DNA of 64,000 nucleotides from positions 79,955 to 143,954 of the forward strand of contig VGRO01000001.1 in the NCBI GenBank assembly GCA_016875335.1, read 5' to 3'. The DNA comes from Deltaproteobacteria bacterium. Lineage in GTDB: Bacteria > Myxococcota_A > UBA9042. Positions 34,989-42,957 of the stretch are shown here, piece by piece (position 1 is the stretch's first letter; every line of letters starts with the position of its first letter). A program made the translations under genes and the position numbers. A model generated the notes under the pieces. It did not search any database. It was not told the DNA's origin and saw only the letters and a list, made by a program, of their open reading frames with translations.

Positions 34989-36239
34989 GTGTCAGCCGTA
35001 TCTGACGCCAGGGTTGCGCCTGTGTCGTGGATGGCCGCGGCGGGGGCAAGCCTGGGCCTGGGTTGGTTGGCAGGCGCCGCGCTCGCCCATACCCGCGCCG
35101 ACCACATCACGGACTTGACGTTGCGCAGTGCTGCGGCGTTTGCCGTGGTCTGGCCTGTCGTACTGCTCGATCGCATGACCACGCCGCCGCAGTGGGCGAC
35201 CCGATCGTGGCTTGGCGACACCGCGGCTTCAGCAGTTGCGCAGGGCGTGCGCGGCTCGTTCGCCTGGCTCGCGGCAGGTCTGTTTGCGCCGATTGGTGTT
35301 TCACTGCACACCGATGGCATGCCCTGGCATGGCCCGGCGGCCGCGACGATCGCGCTGGCAATGGTTGGCGTGTGGCTGGCGACGGTCCAAGCACTGCTGG
35401 GCGCTCTGCGCGCGATGGGCACGGGCCGCAGGGTGCCGGACGCGCTCGCCGGGGGCGGCACGTTCGGTCCCGCAGACGCCGCCCAGCTAATCTATGCGCC
35501 AGCCCAAGGGTTCGTCATCGGCCTGGCGCCAGTGGTGGTGTGGTCCGCCTGGTGGGCCGCGCGCGGCCTGGAGTTCGCCCTGCCGGCGTGGCTTTTCGTG
35601 CCAATGATTGCGCTTGGCGCGCGCTGGCTCGCCACGGTCTGGGTGTCCAGATCTGGCGGGGACCTGTACGCCGGCTTGCGCGCAGTGCAGGTGGCGCACG
35701 CAACGCGTTTTGCGACCGCGCAGCTCTTGCCTCCGCCTCCTGGGTGGTTGCTGCTCGCCCTGCGGACGGGCACCGCGGGTCGGTGGCTGGGCTTGGCATT
35801 CAGCCGGCACTTTCCGTTGTCGCCGGTCGTCTTGGCTGCGGTCGGACTCTCGATCGCCGCATTCTCGCACCTCTGGCCGCTGGAACTCGCCGCGGTGTCG
35901 GCGGCCGTCGGCTACCTGGGGGCGACCCGGCGATTGGCCCTACGCGAACTGGATGCTTGGCCCTGCGCGAATTGGTTGGGCGGCAGCGCCCTGCAGATGG
36001 CCAAGGCCGAGCGGCGCATCGGTTTGACTCTTGCCGCGGCCGGCGCCCTCTGCGCGCTGACCGCTGTGTTTTCCGGCCCTGTCGACATCGCAGGGGCCGC
36101 GCTGCTTGGCGTCGCGGCAGGCGCTTGCCTGGGCACGGCGGCGACCCTGCGGCTTGGCGAAGTGCCGCGCTGGGTTGGCTGGACGCGCGCCGCCGCATGG
36201 ACCGTGTGCGCGCTCGCCCTTGGCCCGGGGAGCGCTTGA
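34989..36239 (+). CDS. Polytopic membrane protein, probable ABC exporter permease
   Basis: 416 residues from GTG 34989. About ten hydrophobic segments are seen, e.g. MAAAGASLGLGWLAGAALAH, AAAFAVVWPVVLLDR, AAATIALAMVGVWLATVQAL, IALGARWLATVWVS, VVLAAVGLSIAAFSHLWPL and IGLTLAAAGALCALTAVF. No family motif is recognised, but its stop overlaps the start of an ABC ATPase by one nucleotide (TGATG), which strongly suggests that it is the cognate permease. Direction of transport is probably export, as no binding protein is present. Substrate unknown. Confidence 0.7.
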   Translation: MSAVSDARVAPVSWMAAAGASLGLGWLAGAALAHTRADHITDLTLRSAAAFAVVWPVVLLDRMTTPPQWATRSWLGDTAASAVAQGVRGSFAWLAAGLFAPIGVSLHTDGMPWHGPAAATIALAMVGVWLATVQALLGALRAMGTGRRVPDALAGGGTFGPADAAQLIYAPAQGFVIGLAPVVVWSAWWAARGLEFALPAWLFVPMIALGARWLATVWVSRSGGDLYAGLRAVQVAHATRFATAQLLPPPPGWLLLALRTGTAGRWLGLAFSRHFPLSPVVLAAVGLSIAAFSHLWPLELAAVSAAVGYLGATRRLALRELDAWPCANWLGGSALQMAKAERRIGLTLAAAGALCALTAVFSGPVDIAGAALLGVAAGACLGTAATLRLGEVPRWVGWTRAAAWTVCALALGPGSA

Positions 36240-36964
36240 TGGCGCCAGTCCTGACCGCCCGAGGTGTGGTACGTCGCTACGGTGCGCGCGCCGTCATAGA
36301 CGGCATCGACCTCGACCTTTCGGCCGGTGAGGTCGCGGTCCTGCTCGGAGAGAACGGAGCAGGCAAGACGACGCTCATGCGCGCGCTGGCCGGCGAACTC
36401 AGTCTGGACGGCGGTTCAGTTGCGGTAGTGGGCGTGGACCTTGCGCGCGAACCCGAGCGCGCCCGCCGCGGTCTGGTGCATGTGTCCCAGCGGCCGGCCC
36501 TGGCGCCCCTGGCCACCCTGCGCGAGCACGCGGAGGCGCTGGCGGGATTTCGCGGACTCGACCCCTCGTGGCCGGTCGAACTCGCAGAACTGGCTGCGGC
36601 GCTGCGCCTGGCCGATGCGATCGACGCACCGGTGCGCGCCCTGTCCGGAGGCATGCAGCACAAGGCCGCATTGGTACTTGGCCTTTTGGCGCGCCCCCCC
36701 CTGGTGATGTTCGATGAGCCACACACCGGTCTCGACGTGCGCTCTGCCCTGGCGCTGCGGGACCTCGTCCGAGCGCGCCGTGCCGGCGGGACCGCCTTTC
36801 TGCTCGCAAGCCACCTGGCCGAAGCGACACTGGCGCTCGCCGACCGGGCGGTGGTCCTGCGCGGCGGCCGTGTGGGGCGGGTCTTCGGGTCCGACGAGCT
36901 CGCAGGTTTTTGCGGCGATGCACGGCACTTCGAGCGCGAGGTCCTTGCGGCGATGGGGGATTGA
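36239..36964 (+). CDS. ABC transporter ATP-binding protein
   Basis: 241 residues from ATG 36239, sharing one base with the permease stop. Walker A VLLGENGAGKTTLMRALAG at about 38, Q-loop HVSQRPALAPL, signature ALSGGMQHKAALVLGLLA at about 140, Walker B LVMFDEPHTGLD at about 160, H-loop LASHLAEATLAL. Short and without C-terminal extension, as in CcmA-like export ATPases. It should energise the upstream permease. Its stop is followed after 28 nt by the first of three dispersed repeats. Confidence 0.88.
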   Translation: MAPVLTARGVVRRYGARAVIDGIDLDLSAGEVAVLLGENGAGKTTLMRALAGELSLDGGSVAVVGVDLAREPERARRGLVHVSQRPALAPLATLREHAEALAGFRGLDPSWPVELAELAAALRLADAIDAPVRALSGGMQHKAALVLGLLARPPLVMFDEPHTGLDVRSALALRDLVRARRAGGTAFLLASHLAEATLALADRAVVLRGGRVGRVFGSDELAGFCGDARHFEREVLAAMGD

Positions 36965-36992
36965 TCGGCCACCGGCGGGCCGTTGATCGGTA

Positions 36993-37017
36993 CCCCATTG
37001 TTCAGATCCCTGAATTT
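36993..37017 (-). repeat. Dispersed TGAACAATGGGG repeat, copy 8
   Basis: Minus-strand copy with four G, left flank AAATTCAGGGATC. GATC is present next to the core. Confidence 0.87.
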
Positions 37018-37089
37018 CAAGTCATTGTTGCAGGCTCTCGTGCTGCTTCTTGCTGGCCTGCGCGCGCTGCGGCGACGGGCCTTGGAACG

Positions 37090-37116
37090 CCCCCCCCATT
37101 GTTCAGATGAATGAAT
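37090..37116 (-). repeat. Dispersed TGAACAATGGGG repeat, copy 9
   Basis: Minus-strand copy with eight G, left flank TTAATTCATTCATC, right flank CGTTCCAAGG. Confidence 0.87.
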
Positions 37117-37201
37117 TAACACAGAAAAGCCGCTTGGTGGCCCAGCCGCCGCAAAGCGAGGTTGCTGCCACCACCTTCGGCGAGGCAGGCAGGCTCCGAC
37201 G

Positions 37202-37228
37202 CCCCCCCCACTGTTCAGAAGTTTGAAA
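37202..37228 (-). repeat. Dispersed repeat, copy 10 (one-base core variant)
   Basis: Minus-strand copy with core TGAACAGTGGGG (A to G) and eight G, left flank CATTTCAAACTTC. Confidence 0.83.
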
Positions 37229-37325
37229 TGATTGCGATATTCTCGGTGCGGACAGTCGCGCGCAAGGCCGGACCTGCTGCTGGGGCGGCCTTGACACATG
37301 GCCGGCGCCCGGCGACGCTCGCGGC

Positions 37326-38696
37326 ATGGCCAATCTTCTAAATACCCGCCGTGGCCGCCTGACCACGCTGTTCGCGCTCTACTTGACCGAGGGCATACCG
37401 CTCGGCTTTACCGCTACCGCGTGCGCGACCGAGATGAGGCGCATGGGTTTAGGGCCAGCGGCGATTGGCGGCTTCGTCGGGTCGCTGTACCTGCCGTAGG
37501 CGTTCAAATGGGTCATCGGCTTCATCGTCGACGTGTTTGCTCCCGACCGGTTCGGTCGGCGCAGGGCCTGGATCCTGGGGGCCCAGTTCGCGATGGTCGC
37601 CACGTTGCTGGTCGCCATGGGCGTCGACGCGGTGCAGGACCTGGCGCTGTTCACCGGGCTCATTGCCTTGCACAACGTGTTCGGCGCGACCCAGGATGTG
37701 GCCATCGACGCGCTGGCGTGCCAGGTGCTGCCCGAAGAAGAACGGGGGGTAGCAAACGGGCTCATGTTTGGCGCCGCCTACCTCGGCCAGACCATCGGAG
37801 GGTCGGGAGTCCTCTACCTACGGGACATCCTGAATCAGGCGCTGGGGGCACGCGGCGCCTGGATGGCGGGTTTCGGACTGGTCGGCGCCGCCATCCTCAG
37901 CATCACCTTGCTGGTCGTCGTCCACCTCAAGGAACCGCCCTATCCTGCGCGGCCTCAGGGCGGCGCAGCGGGCTTGCGACGCGCTTGGGTCGAAGTCTGG
38001 CTTTTCCTGGTCGACACAAAGCGCGCGTTCACAGGGTCGCGCGCGGCGGCGGCCGGCGTGGCTTTTGCCCTCCTGCCCGCCGGATCGATGGCGCTGTCGC
38101 TGGCGCTGCAATCCAACCTGTGCGTCGAACTGGGCCTGAGCGACGACCAGATCGCCGACATGAACCTGGTGACGACCATCTTGTCTGCTGCTTGCTGCAT
38201 CGCCGGTGGATACCTCAGCGATCGCTTGGGGCGCCGGCGCATGTTGGCCATGTATCTCGCCGCTACCGCCGTGCCCACGATGTACTTGGGCTGGAAGATG
38301 CAGCAATTCGGCTGGGTGATGCCTGTAGCGGCCGACGCAGCAAGCCGCCCGCAAGTGCCGGCGGAGCTGGTGGACGCCCTGTGGTTCGCCACCCTGTCGT
38401 TCGCCGTGCCCCAGGGCTTGATGTATGGCACGCGCACCGCGCTATTCATGGACGTGACCACGCCCGCGGTCGCCGCAACACAGTTTACCGCCTACATGGC
38501 GCTGATGAATCTGACCATCAGCTACACGGCCAAGTGGCAGGGCCGGGCCGCCGAGGCGTGGGGCTACCCGAAAACCCTGGCGCTCGACGCGGCGCTGGCG
38601 TTCGTGGGGCTGCCTCTCCTGCTGTGGATGCGCAAGACACCCCCCATTGTTCAGGGTCCGAAAACAACAGAGGAATCTCCGAGAGTACTTGGCTGA
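37326..38696 (+). pseudogene. AmpG-like MFS transporter interrupted by an amber codon
   Basis: One continuous frame from ATG 37326 to TGA 38696, broken only by TAG at 37497-37499 (codon 58). The frame reads MANLLNTRRGRLTTLFALYL, then GFVGSLYLP-stop-AFKWVIGF, and carries on as a full MFS protein with about 12 spans: GFVGSLYLPxAFKW, FAPDRFGRRRAWILGAQFAM, FGATQDVAIDALACQVLPEE, GYLSDRLGRRRML. In the AmpG/PAT family this position is normally Trp (LPWxFKW), so TGG to TAG is the likely change. AmpG imports anhydromuropeptides. The 3' end is also abnormal: from codon ~438 the frame runs through repeat copy 11, giving the tail TPPIVQGPKTTEESPRVLG. An internal ATG at 37533 could make a truncated product. 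Confidence 0.78.
38640..38664 (-). repeat. Dispersed TGAACAATGGGG repeat, copy 11 (inside a gene end)
   Basis: Minus-strand copy with six G, left flank TTTTCGGACCC. It lies within the last codons of the broken MFS gene and encodes PPIVQGP on the plus strand. Confidence 0.87.
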
Positions 38697-38725
38697 CCGG
38701 TGGCCCGCCGCAACGGGGTTGCATG

Positions 38726-38753
38726 CCCCCCCCATTGTTCAGATCCATGAAAT
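38726..38753 (-). repeat. Dispersed TGAACAATGGGG repeat, copy 12
   Basis: Minus-strand consensus copy, TTTCATGGATC before the core, eight G. 85 nt from copy 11, upstream of the DUF58 gene's 3' end. Confidence 0.88.
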
Positions 38754-38786
38754 TGTGCAGAAAACTGCGCTACCCGCCATCGTCGC

Positions 38787-40451
38787 TCAGCCATAGCGCC
38801 ACAGAGCTGCGATTTCCTTGGGATTCGGGTCGCCCTGGAACACCGCGCCCACCCGCCGACAACCTTCTTCCAACTCGTCGAGCAACTGTTGGCGGGCCGC
38901 GTGGTCCGCGCGCACCAGACCGCGCGCTGCATCGACATCCTCGGCGTCCGCGACCACATCGAGCACTTCACTTTCGTCGATCTCGCGCACCGCGACCGCC
39001 ATGACGCGGTGCCCGGCTTGTCGGGCGTGGGCAAAGGTGGTCATCATCGGGCCGAGGTGCCCGGACAGACCCCGGAAATCCGAGACGACAATCAGCGCGA
39101 ACGGTCCCTTGCGTGCGGTCATGGCGCTGCGCACGCCGGCCACGATGCCCGCGACACGCTGGTCGGCCGGAAGTTGCCCGCGGTAGGGCAGGGGCAGGTC
39201 GGCGGCCCGGCAAAACCGGCGCAAGATCGCCAGGTCCGAACGAGCACTGGGTTCTGGGCCGCGCAGGACCGGGATGCGTTCGCGCAGAGGCAGCCGCGAC
39301 AGGGCCGCCATGACCACCCGCTGCCGGACGTGGGGCCCGGTCAGTGCCACGGTGTGCGGGACCCCAGTGCCGATGAGCACGGGCAGCGGTGCACGTTCGA
39401 CCGCCAGCAAGTACCTGGTGACCACTGCAAAGAGCGCGGCCTCATCGAGCGGCGCCAGGTCTTCGGCGACGGCGCGGCGGATGTCGAGCAAGGCACGGTC
39501 GGCGGACCCCAGTGCCGCAAGGCCCTCGAGCACGGGCCGGGTTTCGAGCACGCGACCGTCGACCAGGGCCAGTCCAAAGGGATCGTGGGTGCGCGCACAC
39601 GCCTCGGCAAGTGAGTGCACCAGGTCGGCTGCCTGGTCCAGTGGCCCCCTGCCAGCGACCCCGTCGCGCATGGTCGCCCCGGTCTCCAGCACCACGTACA
39701 TCGATCGTGTGCGCTCGCGCTCGAAGGACCGCGCCATCAAGCGCCCGCGTGCCGCCGAAGCCTTCCAGGCGATGTGCTTGAACGGGTCGCCGGGCACGTG
39801 CTCGCGCAACTCGCGCAGGTCGTCTCCCGTGCCAGGCACCTTGTCGGGGCGTTGGCCGTGGCCGCTGCGCGGTGACATGCGCCGGGTCTCGGCCACCGAG
39901 CGCAGATCGATGGGCAACGAGCGCGGCAACACCGCCAACTCGCACGGTGCAGGCAGGAACACGTGCGCCTGCACCAGCCCGTTGGGGTCGGTCAGCCGGC
40001 CCTGCACCCCGACCACGCGGTGAACGGCCGCGGTTTGCGGGCAGACCACCAGGCGCAACTGCGCACCGGGGCCGCGCAACATCACCGTCGCAGCGCCGTC
40101 GCCGCGAAGCACCAGGCCGGGGCTCGTCCAGACGCGGTCGATGTCGAGCCGCGCCCGCATCAACTCCAGAGGCGCATGGAACTGCAGCACCACCGGCACG
40201 TCCCGGCCAACCCGGTGGGATCGCTCGGTGCCTGGGTCGCCCCGACCGTGGCCGACGATTTCGCAGCGGGCGCTCAACTGCCACGGGGGGGCGCCGAGCC
40301 GCAGACCACGGCGCAGACGCCGCAATTCCAAGTGCAGGGTGCCCACCGCGACCGCGCCAGCGAGCGCGATGCCCGGCACGCCGAGCACCAACCCCGCGGC
40401 CAACAGCGCCAACCCGGCGCCCAGCATCACGCGACCCAGCGGCAACAGCAT
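38787..40451 (-). CDS. DUF58 (vWA-like) protein of a MoxR operon
   Basis: 554 residues from ATG 40451, 6 nt after the MoxR stop. Two N-terminal spans (LGRVMLGAGLALLAAGLVLG, IALAGAVAVGTLHLEL) anchor it. A beta-rich part follows, then the DUF58 signature GTGDDLRELREHVPGDPFKH plus IAWKASAARGRLMARSFE at about 245-280. The C-terminal half contains a vWA-like domain (SMYVVLETGATMRDGVAG with a MIDAS-like DxGxT variant, FALIVVSDFRGL). DUF58 proteins work with MoxR ATPases in assembly of cell-envelope or surface complexes (Bat/CoxD-type operons). Role here inferred from that pairing. Confidence 0.85.
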   Translation of the reverse strand: MLLPLGRVMLGAGLALLAAGLVLGVPGIALAGAVAVGTLHLELRRLRRGLRLGAPPWQLSARCEIVGHGRGDPGTERSHRVGRDVPVVLQFHAPLELMRARLDIDRVWTSPGLVLRGDGAATVMLRGPGAQLRLVVCPQTAAVHRVVGVQGRLTDPNGLVQAHVFLPAPCELAVLPRSLPIDLRSVAETRRMSPRSGHGQRPDKVPGTGDDLRELREHVPGDPFKHIAWKASAARGRLMARSFERERTRSMYVVLETGATMRDGVAGRGPLDQAADLVHSLAEACARTHDPFGLALVDGRVLETRPVLEGLAALGSADRALLDIRRAVAEDLAPLDEAALFAVVTRYLLAVERAPLPVLIGTGVPHTVALTGPHVRQRVVMAALSRLPLRERIPVLRGPEPSARSDLAILRRFCRAADLPLPYRGQLPADQRVAGIVAGVRSAMTARKGPFALIVVSDFRGLSGHLGPMMTTFAHARQAGHRVMAVAVREIDESEVLDVVADAEDVDAARGLVRADHAARQQLLDELEEGCRRVGAVFQGDPNPKEIAALWRYG

Positions 40452-40457
40452 GGGCGC

Positions 40458-41519
40458 CTAGCTGGACGCCGGCGAGAGGTCCAGGTCCACAGGCATCTGG
40501 ACGCCCGCGATGGGTTCGATGACCTTGGTGCGCGCCACAACGTCGCTGACGACCACTGCGGCGCTGACGCCCTCGATTGCCGCGTCGGTCGTGACCATGA
40601 TGCGGTGCTCGAGCGCCGGACCCACTAGCGCCCGGACATCGTCCGGCGTGGCGAACTCGCGCCCGCTCAGCAGCGCCCACGCTTTGGCAAGCCGCAAAAG
40701 CGCGAGGCTGGCGCGCGGGCTCGCGCCCAAGGCCACCCGCGGATGCTGGCGCGTGGCTTGCACGAGGCGGACGATGTAGCCCATCAGCCGCTCTTCGACG
40801 TGCACCGCGTCCACGACCGAGGCGAATTCGAGCAGTTCGTCGACATCGGCAACGGCGCGCAACTGCGCCACTGGTCGGTCGTAGGTCTGCAGCATCCGCA
40901 CCTCATCGGCCGCTGTCGGGTAGTCCAGGCGGATCCGCACCAGAAAGCGGTCGATTTGCGCCTCGGGCAGCAGGTACACCCCCTCCTGTTCGACCGGATT
41001 CTGCGTCGCCAACACCAGGAACGGTTCGGGCAGGGCCTGGGTGTGGCCCTCAATGGTCACCTGACGCTCCTGCATGGCTTCGAGCAGCGCGCTCTGCGTT
41101 TTCGCTGGCGCACGGTTGATTTCGTCTGCGAGCACCAGTTGCGCGAAGAGGGGCCCGCGCCGCAGCTCAAACTCGTGGATTTTCTGGTTGAACACGAACG
41201 TACCGGTGATGTCTGCGGGCAGCAGGTCTGGCGTGAACTGGATACGCCTGAACTGGCACCCGAGCGACGTGGCGATGGCCTTGGCGAGCGTGGTCTTGGC
41301 GAGGCCCGGCACGCCTTCGAGCAGCACATGGCCGCGGGCCAGCAGCGACGCGAGCAGGACGGTCACGACCTGGGGATTGCCGATGTACACACGCCCCACT
41401 TCGGCCAGCACCCGATCGCGCAACGCGCCGGCGCGAGCGAGGCGGGCGTGATCAAGCAGGGCCGTCGCGATCCCTGCGCTCGGCGTGCTGCCGGCGCTGT
41501 CAGCGGGTGGGGTCATCAT
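40458..41519 (-). CDS. MoxR-family AAA+ ATPase
   Basis: 353 residues from ATG 41519 (a second ATG at 41516); the start overlaps the preceding gene by 20 nt. AAA+ motifs: Walker A VLLEGVPGLAKTTLAKAIA at about 65, Walker B LVLADEINRAPAKTQSALLE at about 125, sensor 1 FLVLATQNPVEQEGVYLLPE at about 165, arginine finger region EAQIDRFLVRI, sensor 2 GASPRASLALLRLAKAWAL at about 275. MoxR proteins act as chaperone-like ATPases that activate partner vWA proteins, here probably the DUF58 protein encoded next. Confidence 0.93.
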   Translation of the reverse strand: MMTPPADSAGSTPSAGIATALLDHARLARAGALRDRVLAEVGRVYIGNPQVVTVLLASLLARGHVLLEGVPGLAKTTLAKAIATSLGCQFRRIQFTPDLLPADITGTFVFNQKIHEFELRRGPLFAQLVLADEINRAPAKTQSALLEAMQERQVTIEGHTQALPEPFLVLATQNPVEQEGVYLLPEAQIDRFLVRIRLDYPTAADEVRMLQTYDRPVAQLRAVADVDELLEFASVVDAVHVEERLMGYIVRLVQATRQHPRVALGASPRASLALLRLAKAWALLSGREFATPDDVRALVGPALEHRIMVTTDAAIEGVSAAVVVSDVVARTKVIEPIAGVQMPVDLDLSPASS

Positions 41520-42957
41520 CGGCCTCCTGGCGCGCGGACGACGGTGTCGTCTCGGGGGGTAGGTGCGGATGGGCGCCGGTGGTGCGCTGCACGGTGTGGC
41601 GCAAGAGGGTCTCGGCCCATTCGACTTCGGCAGCTAGTTGGCCGAATTGTTGGCGCGACACCATCGGCGCGTGATCTTGCGCCAAACGCTGCAAGTCGTT
41701 CAACACGTGACGGAGGCGCTTGCCGGCCTGAGGCGACCATCGACCGCCTCTCACCAGACCGTCGACCAAGACGTCGTCGCGTCTCCAAGAGCCCGACCGC
41801 CGCTGTGGGGCGCCGGCCAGGCGGGCGCGGTCGGCGGCCAGGCCCGGCTCCACGCGCTCGAGCAACCGTTCGAGCTGGTTGGCCAGTAGTTGCGCCGGCT
41901 TGCGGTAGTCGGCCATTGGCTCGCCCAGCCATGCCCGCAGCTTCTGCGACAGTGCGCTCGTGTGCCGCGGCAACTCTGCGCGCGGGGGCAACATGGCCGG
42001 CAGCGCCTGGGCGCGGCGCACCGCCGGCAACCCGATGGCCAGCAGCAATGCCGCAAGTAGGCCTGGCGCAACCAGTTTGCCTCGGAGCAGCCCAGCGAGG
42101 TCGCCGAGCAACGCACTGAGCCAGTCCAGACCGGCTCGCCAGCCGGCGCGATCGTCGGGCACATCCGCAAATGCCCCGCGGGCCCCGCGAAGGTTCACAA
42201 CCACGTGCACCTGGCAGGGTCGGTCCTCGACGCAGTAGTACCGCAACAGGTTGGCCGCGAATTGGCGATTGTCGTACACCCGCGCCACCATCTGGTTGAT
42301 CAATACGCTCGAGTCCGCGAGTGCGAGCACCCGGCCGCGCCCGCGTGCCGCCTCCATCAGCCATGCCGTTCGCGGTGTACCGTCAAACGCACCCCAGATC
42401 GCGGTTGACGCACCCGCCATCGGTTGCACCGCAGCCGGATGGTTGAGCACCACGCCGTTCTTGACGTTGTGCCCCAAGAATTGCGCGGGCGTATAGGCGC
42501 TTTTCGGTCCAGTCCATTGCTTTGCCGTCTCGACCGCATGCGGGTCGGCTGCAACCTGGACGACGGGCAACTCCCGGTTGCGGTCATAGTGCGCCGCTGC
42601 CGGGCCCGGCTGGTCGAGCCACTCGATCCCGAACGGCGCCACCCACTGGCGGCCCGCGCGGAAATCGTCGGCAACGATCAACCGACCGCCAGACGCAAGA
42701 AAGGACTTGAGTTCCACCAGGTTTTTGGCGTCCGGGCCCGCTTCGGGCGCCAGCAGCAGCACGACCGAATGGCGATCCAAGCTGGCGAAGTCCAACTCGT
42801 TTGCGGCCTGCAGGGTGACGTCGATGGTCTGCGCCGCGGCCAACAGTCCGGCGAGCCCGTTCCATTCGTGCGAGTCGGCCGCAAAGTCCACCCCGGCATG
42901 CGCACTGCCGGAGACGCACACGCAGAGCAGCCCGAACGCGGCAACCCAGCGATTCAC
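41500..42957 (-). CDS. DUF4350-like exported/membrane protein of the MoxR operon
   Basis: 485 residues from GTG 42957, overlapping the upstream TGA (GTGA). A signal peptide (MNRWVAAFGLLCVCVSGSAH) is followed by a DUF4350-type domain: HEWNGLAGLLAAAQTI, SVVLLLAPEAGPDAKNLVEL, SFLASGGRLIVADDFRAG and ALADSSVLINQMVARVYDNR (the conserved 'D.S.f.N' stretch before N..F..N). A membrane span (LVAPGLLAALLLAIGLPAVR) and a helical C-terminal cytoplasmic domain follow. DUF4350 genes sit with MoxR and DUF58 in many bacteria; the molecular role is unknown. Confidence 0.78.
   Translation of the reverse strand: MNRWVAAFGLLCVCVSGSAHAGVDFAADSHEWNGLAGLLAAAQTIDVTLQAANELDFASLDRHSVVLLLAPEAGPDAKNLVELKSFLASGGRLIVADDFRAGRQWVAPFGIEWLDQPGPAAAHYDRNRELPVVQVAADPHAVETAKQWTGPKSAYTPAQFLGHNVKNGVVLNHPAAVQPMAGASTAIWGAFDGTPRTAWLMEAARGRGRVLALADSSVLINQMVARVYDNRQFAANLLRYYCVEDRPCQVHVVVNLRGARGAFADVPDDRAGWRAGLDWLSALLGDLAGLLRGKLVAPGLLAALLLAIGLPAVRRAQALPAMLPPRAELPRHTSALSQKLRAWLGEPMADYRKPAQLLANQLERLLERVEPGLAADRARLAGAPQRRSGSWRRDDVLVDGLVRGGRWSPQAGKRLRHVLNDLQRLAQDHAPMVSRQQFGQLAAEVEWAETLLRHTVQRTTGAHPHLPPETTPSSARQEADDDPTR

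Larger units (their letters stand above)
36965..37325. other. Intergenic stretch with three dispersed repeats
   Basis: 361 nt without a supported gene, between the ABC ATPase and the broken MFS gene. It holds three minus-strand copies of the repeat at ~95- and ~112-nt spacing, each followed by an unrelated GC-rich spacer and an AT-rich left flank. Confidence 0.7.

Noticed and set aside
35027-36238. Long plus-strand upstream extension of the ABC ATPase frame
   Set aside because: It is out-of-phase shadow of the permease gene; the ATPase begins at ATG 36239 in the TGATG overlap.
36277-37299. 340-codon minus-strand frame over the ABC ATPase
   Set aside because: Arg/Ser/Ala-rich shadow; its plus-strand partner has all ABC motifs.
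37497-37499. Pyrrolysine or selenocysteine at the TAG of the AmpG-like gene
   Set aside because: The family has Trp here and TGG to TAG is one base; no pylT/pylS was seen in the window and this is not a catalytic site.
36993-38753. Integron attC sites and gene cassettes
   Set aside because: No GTTRRRY/RYYYAAC core pair, no integrase, and the units between repeats are too short to carry genes.
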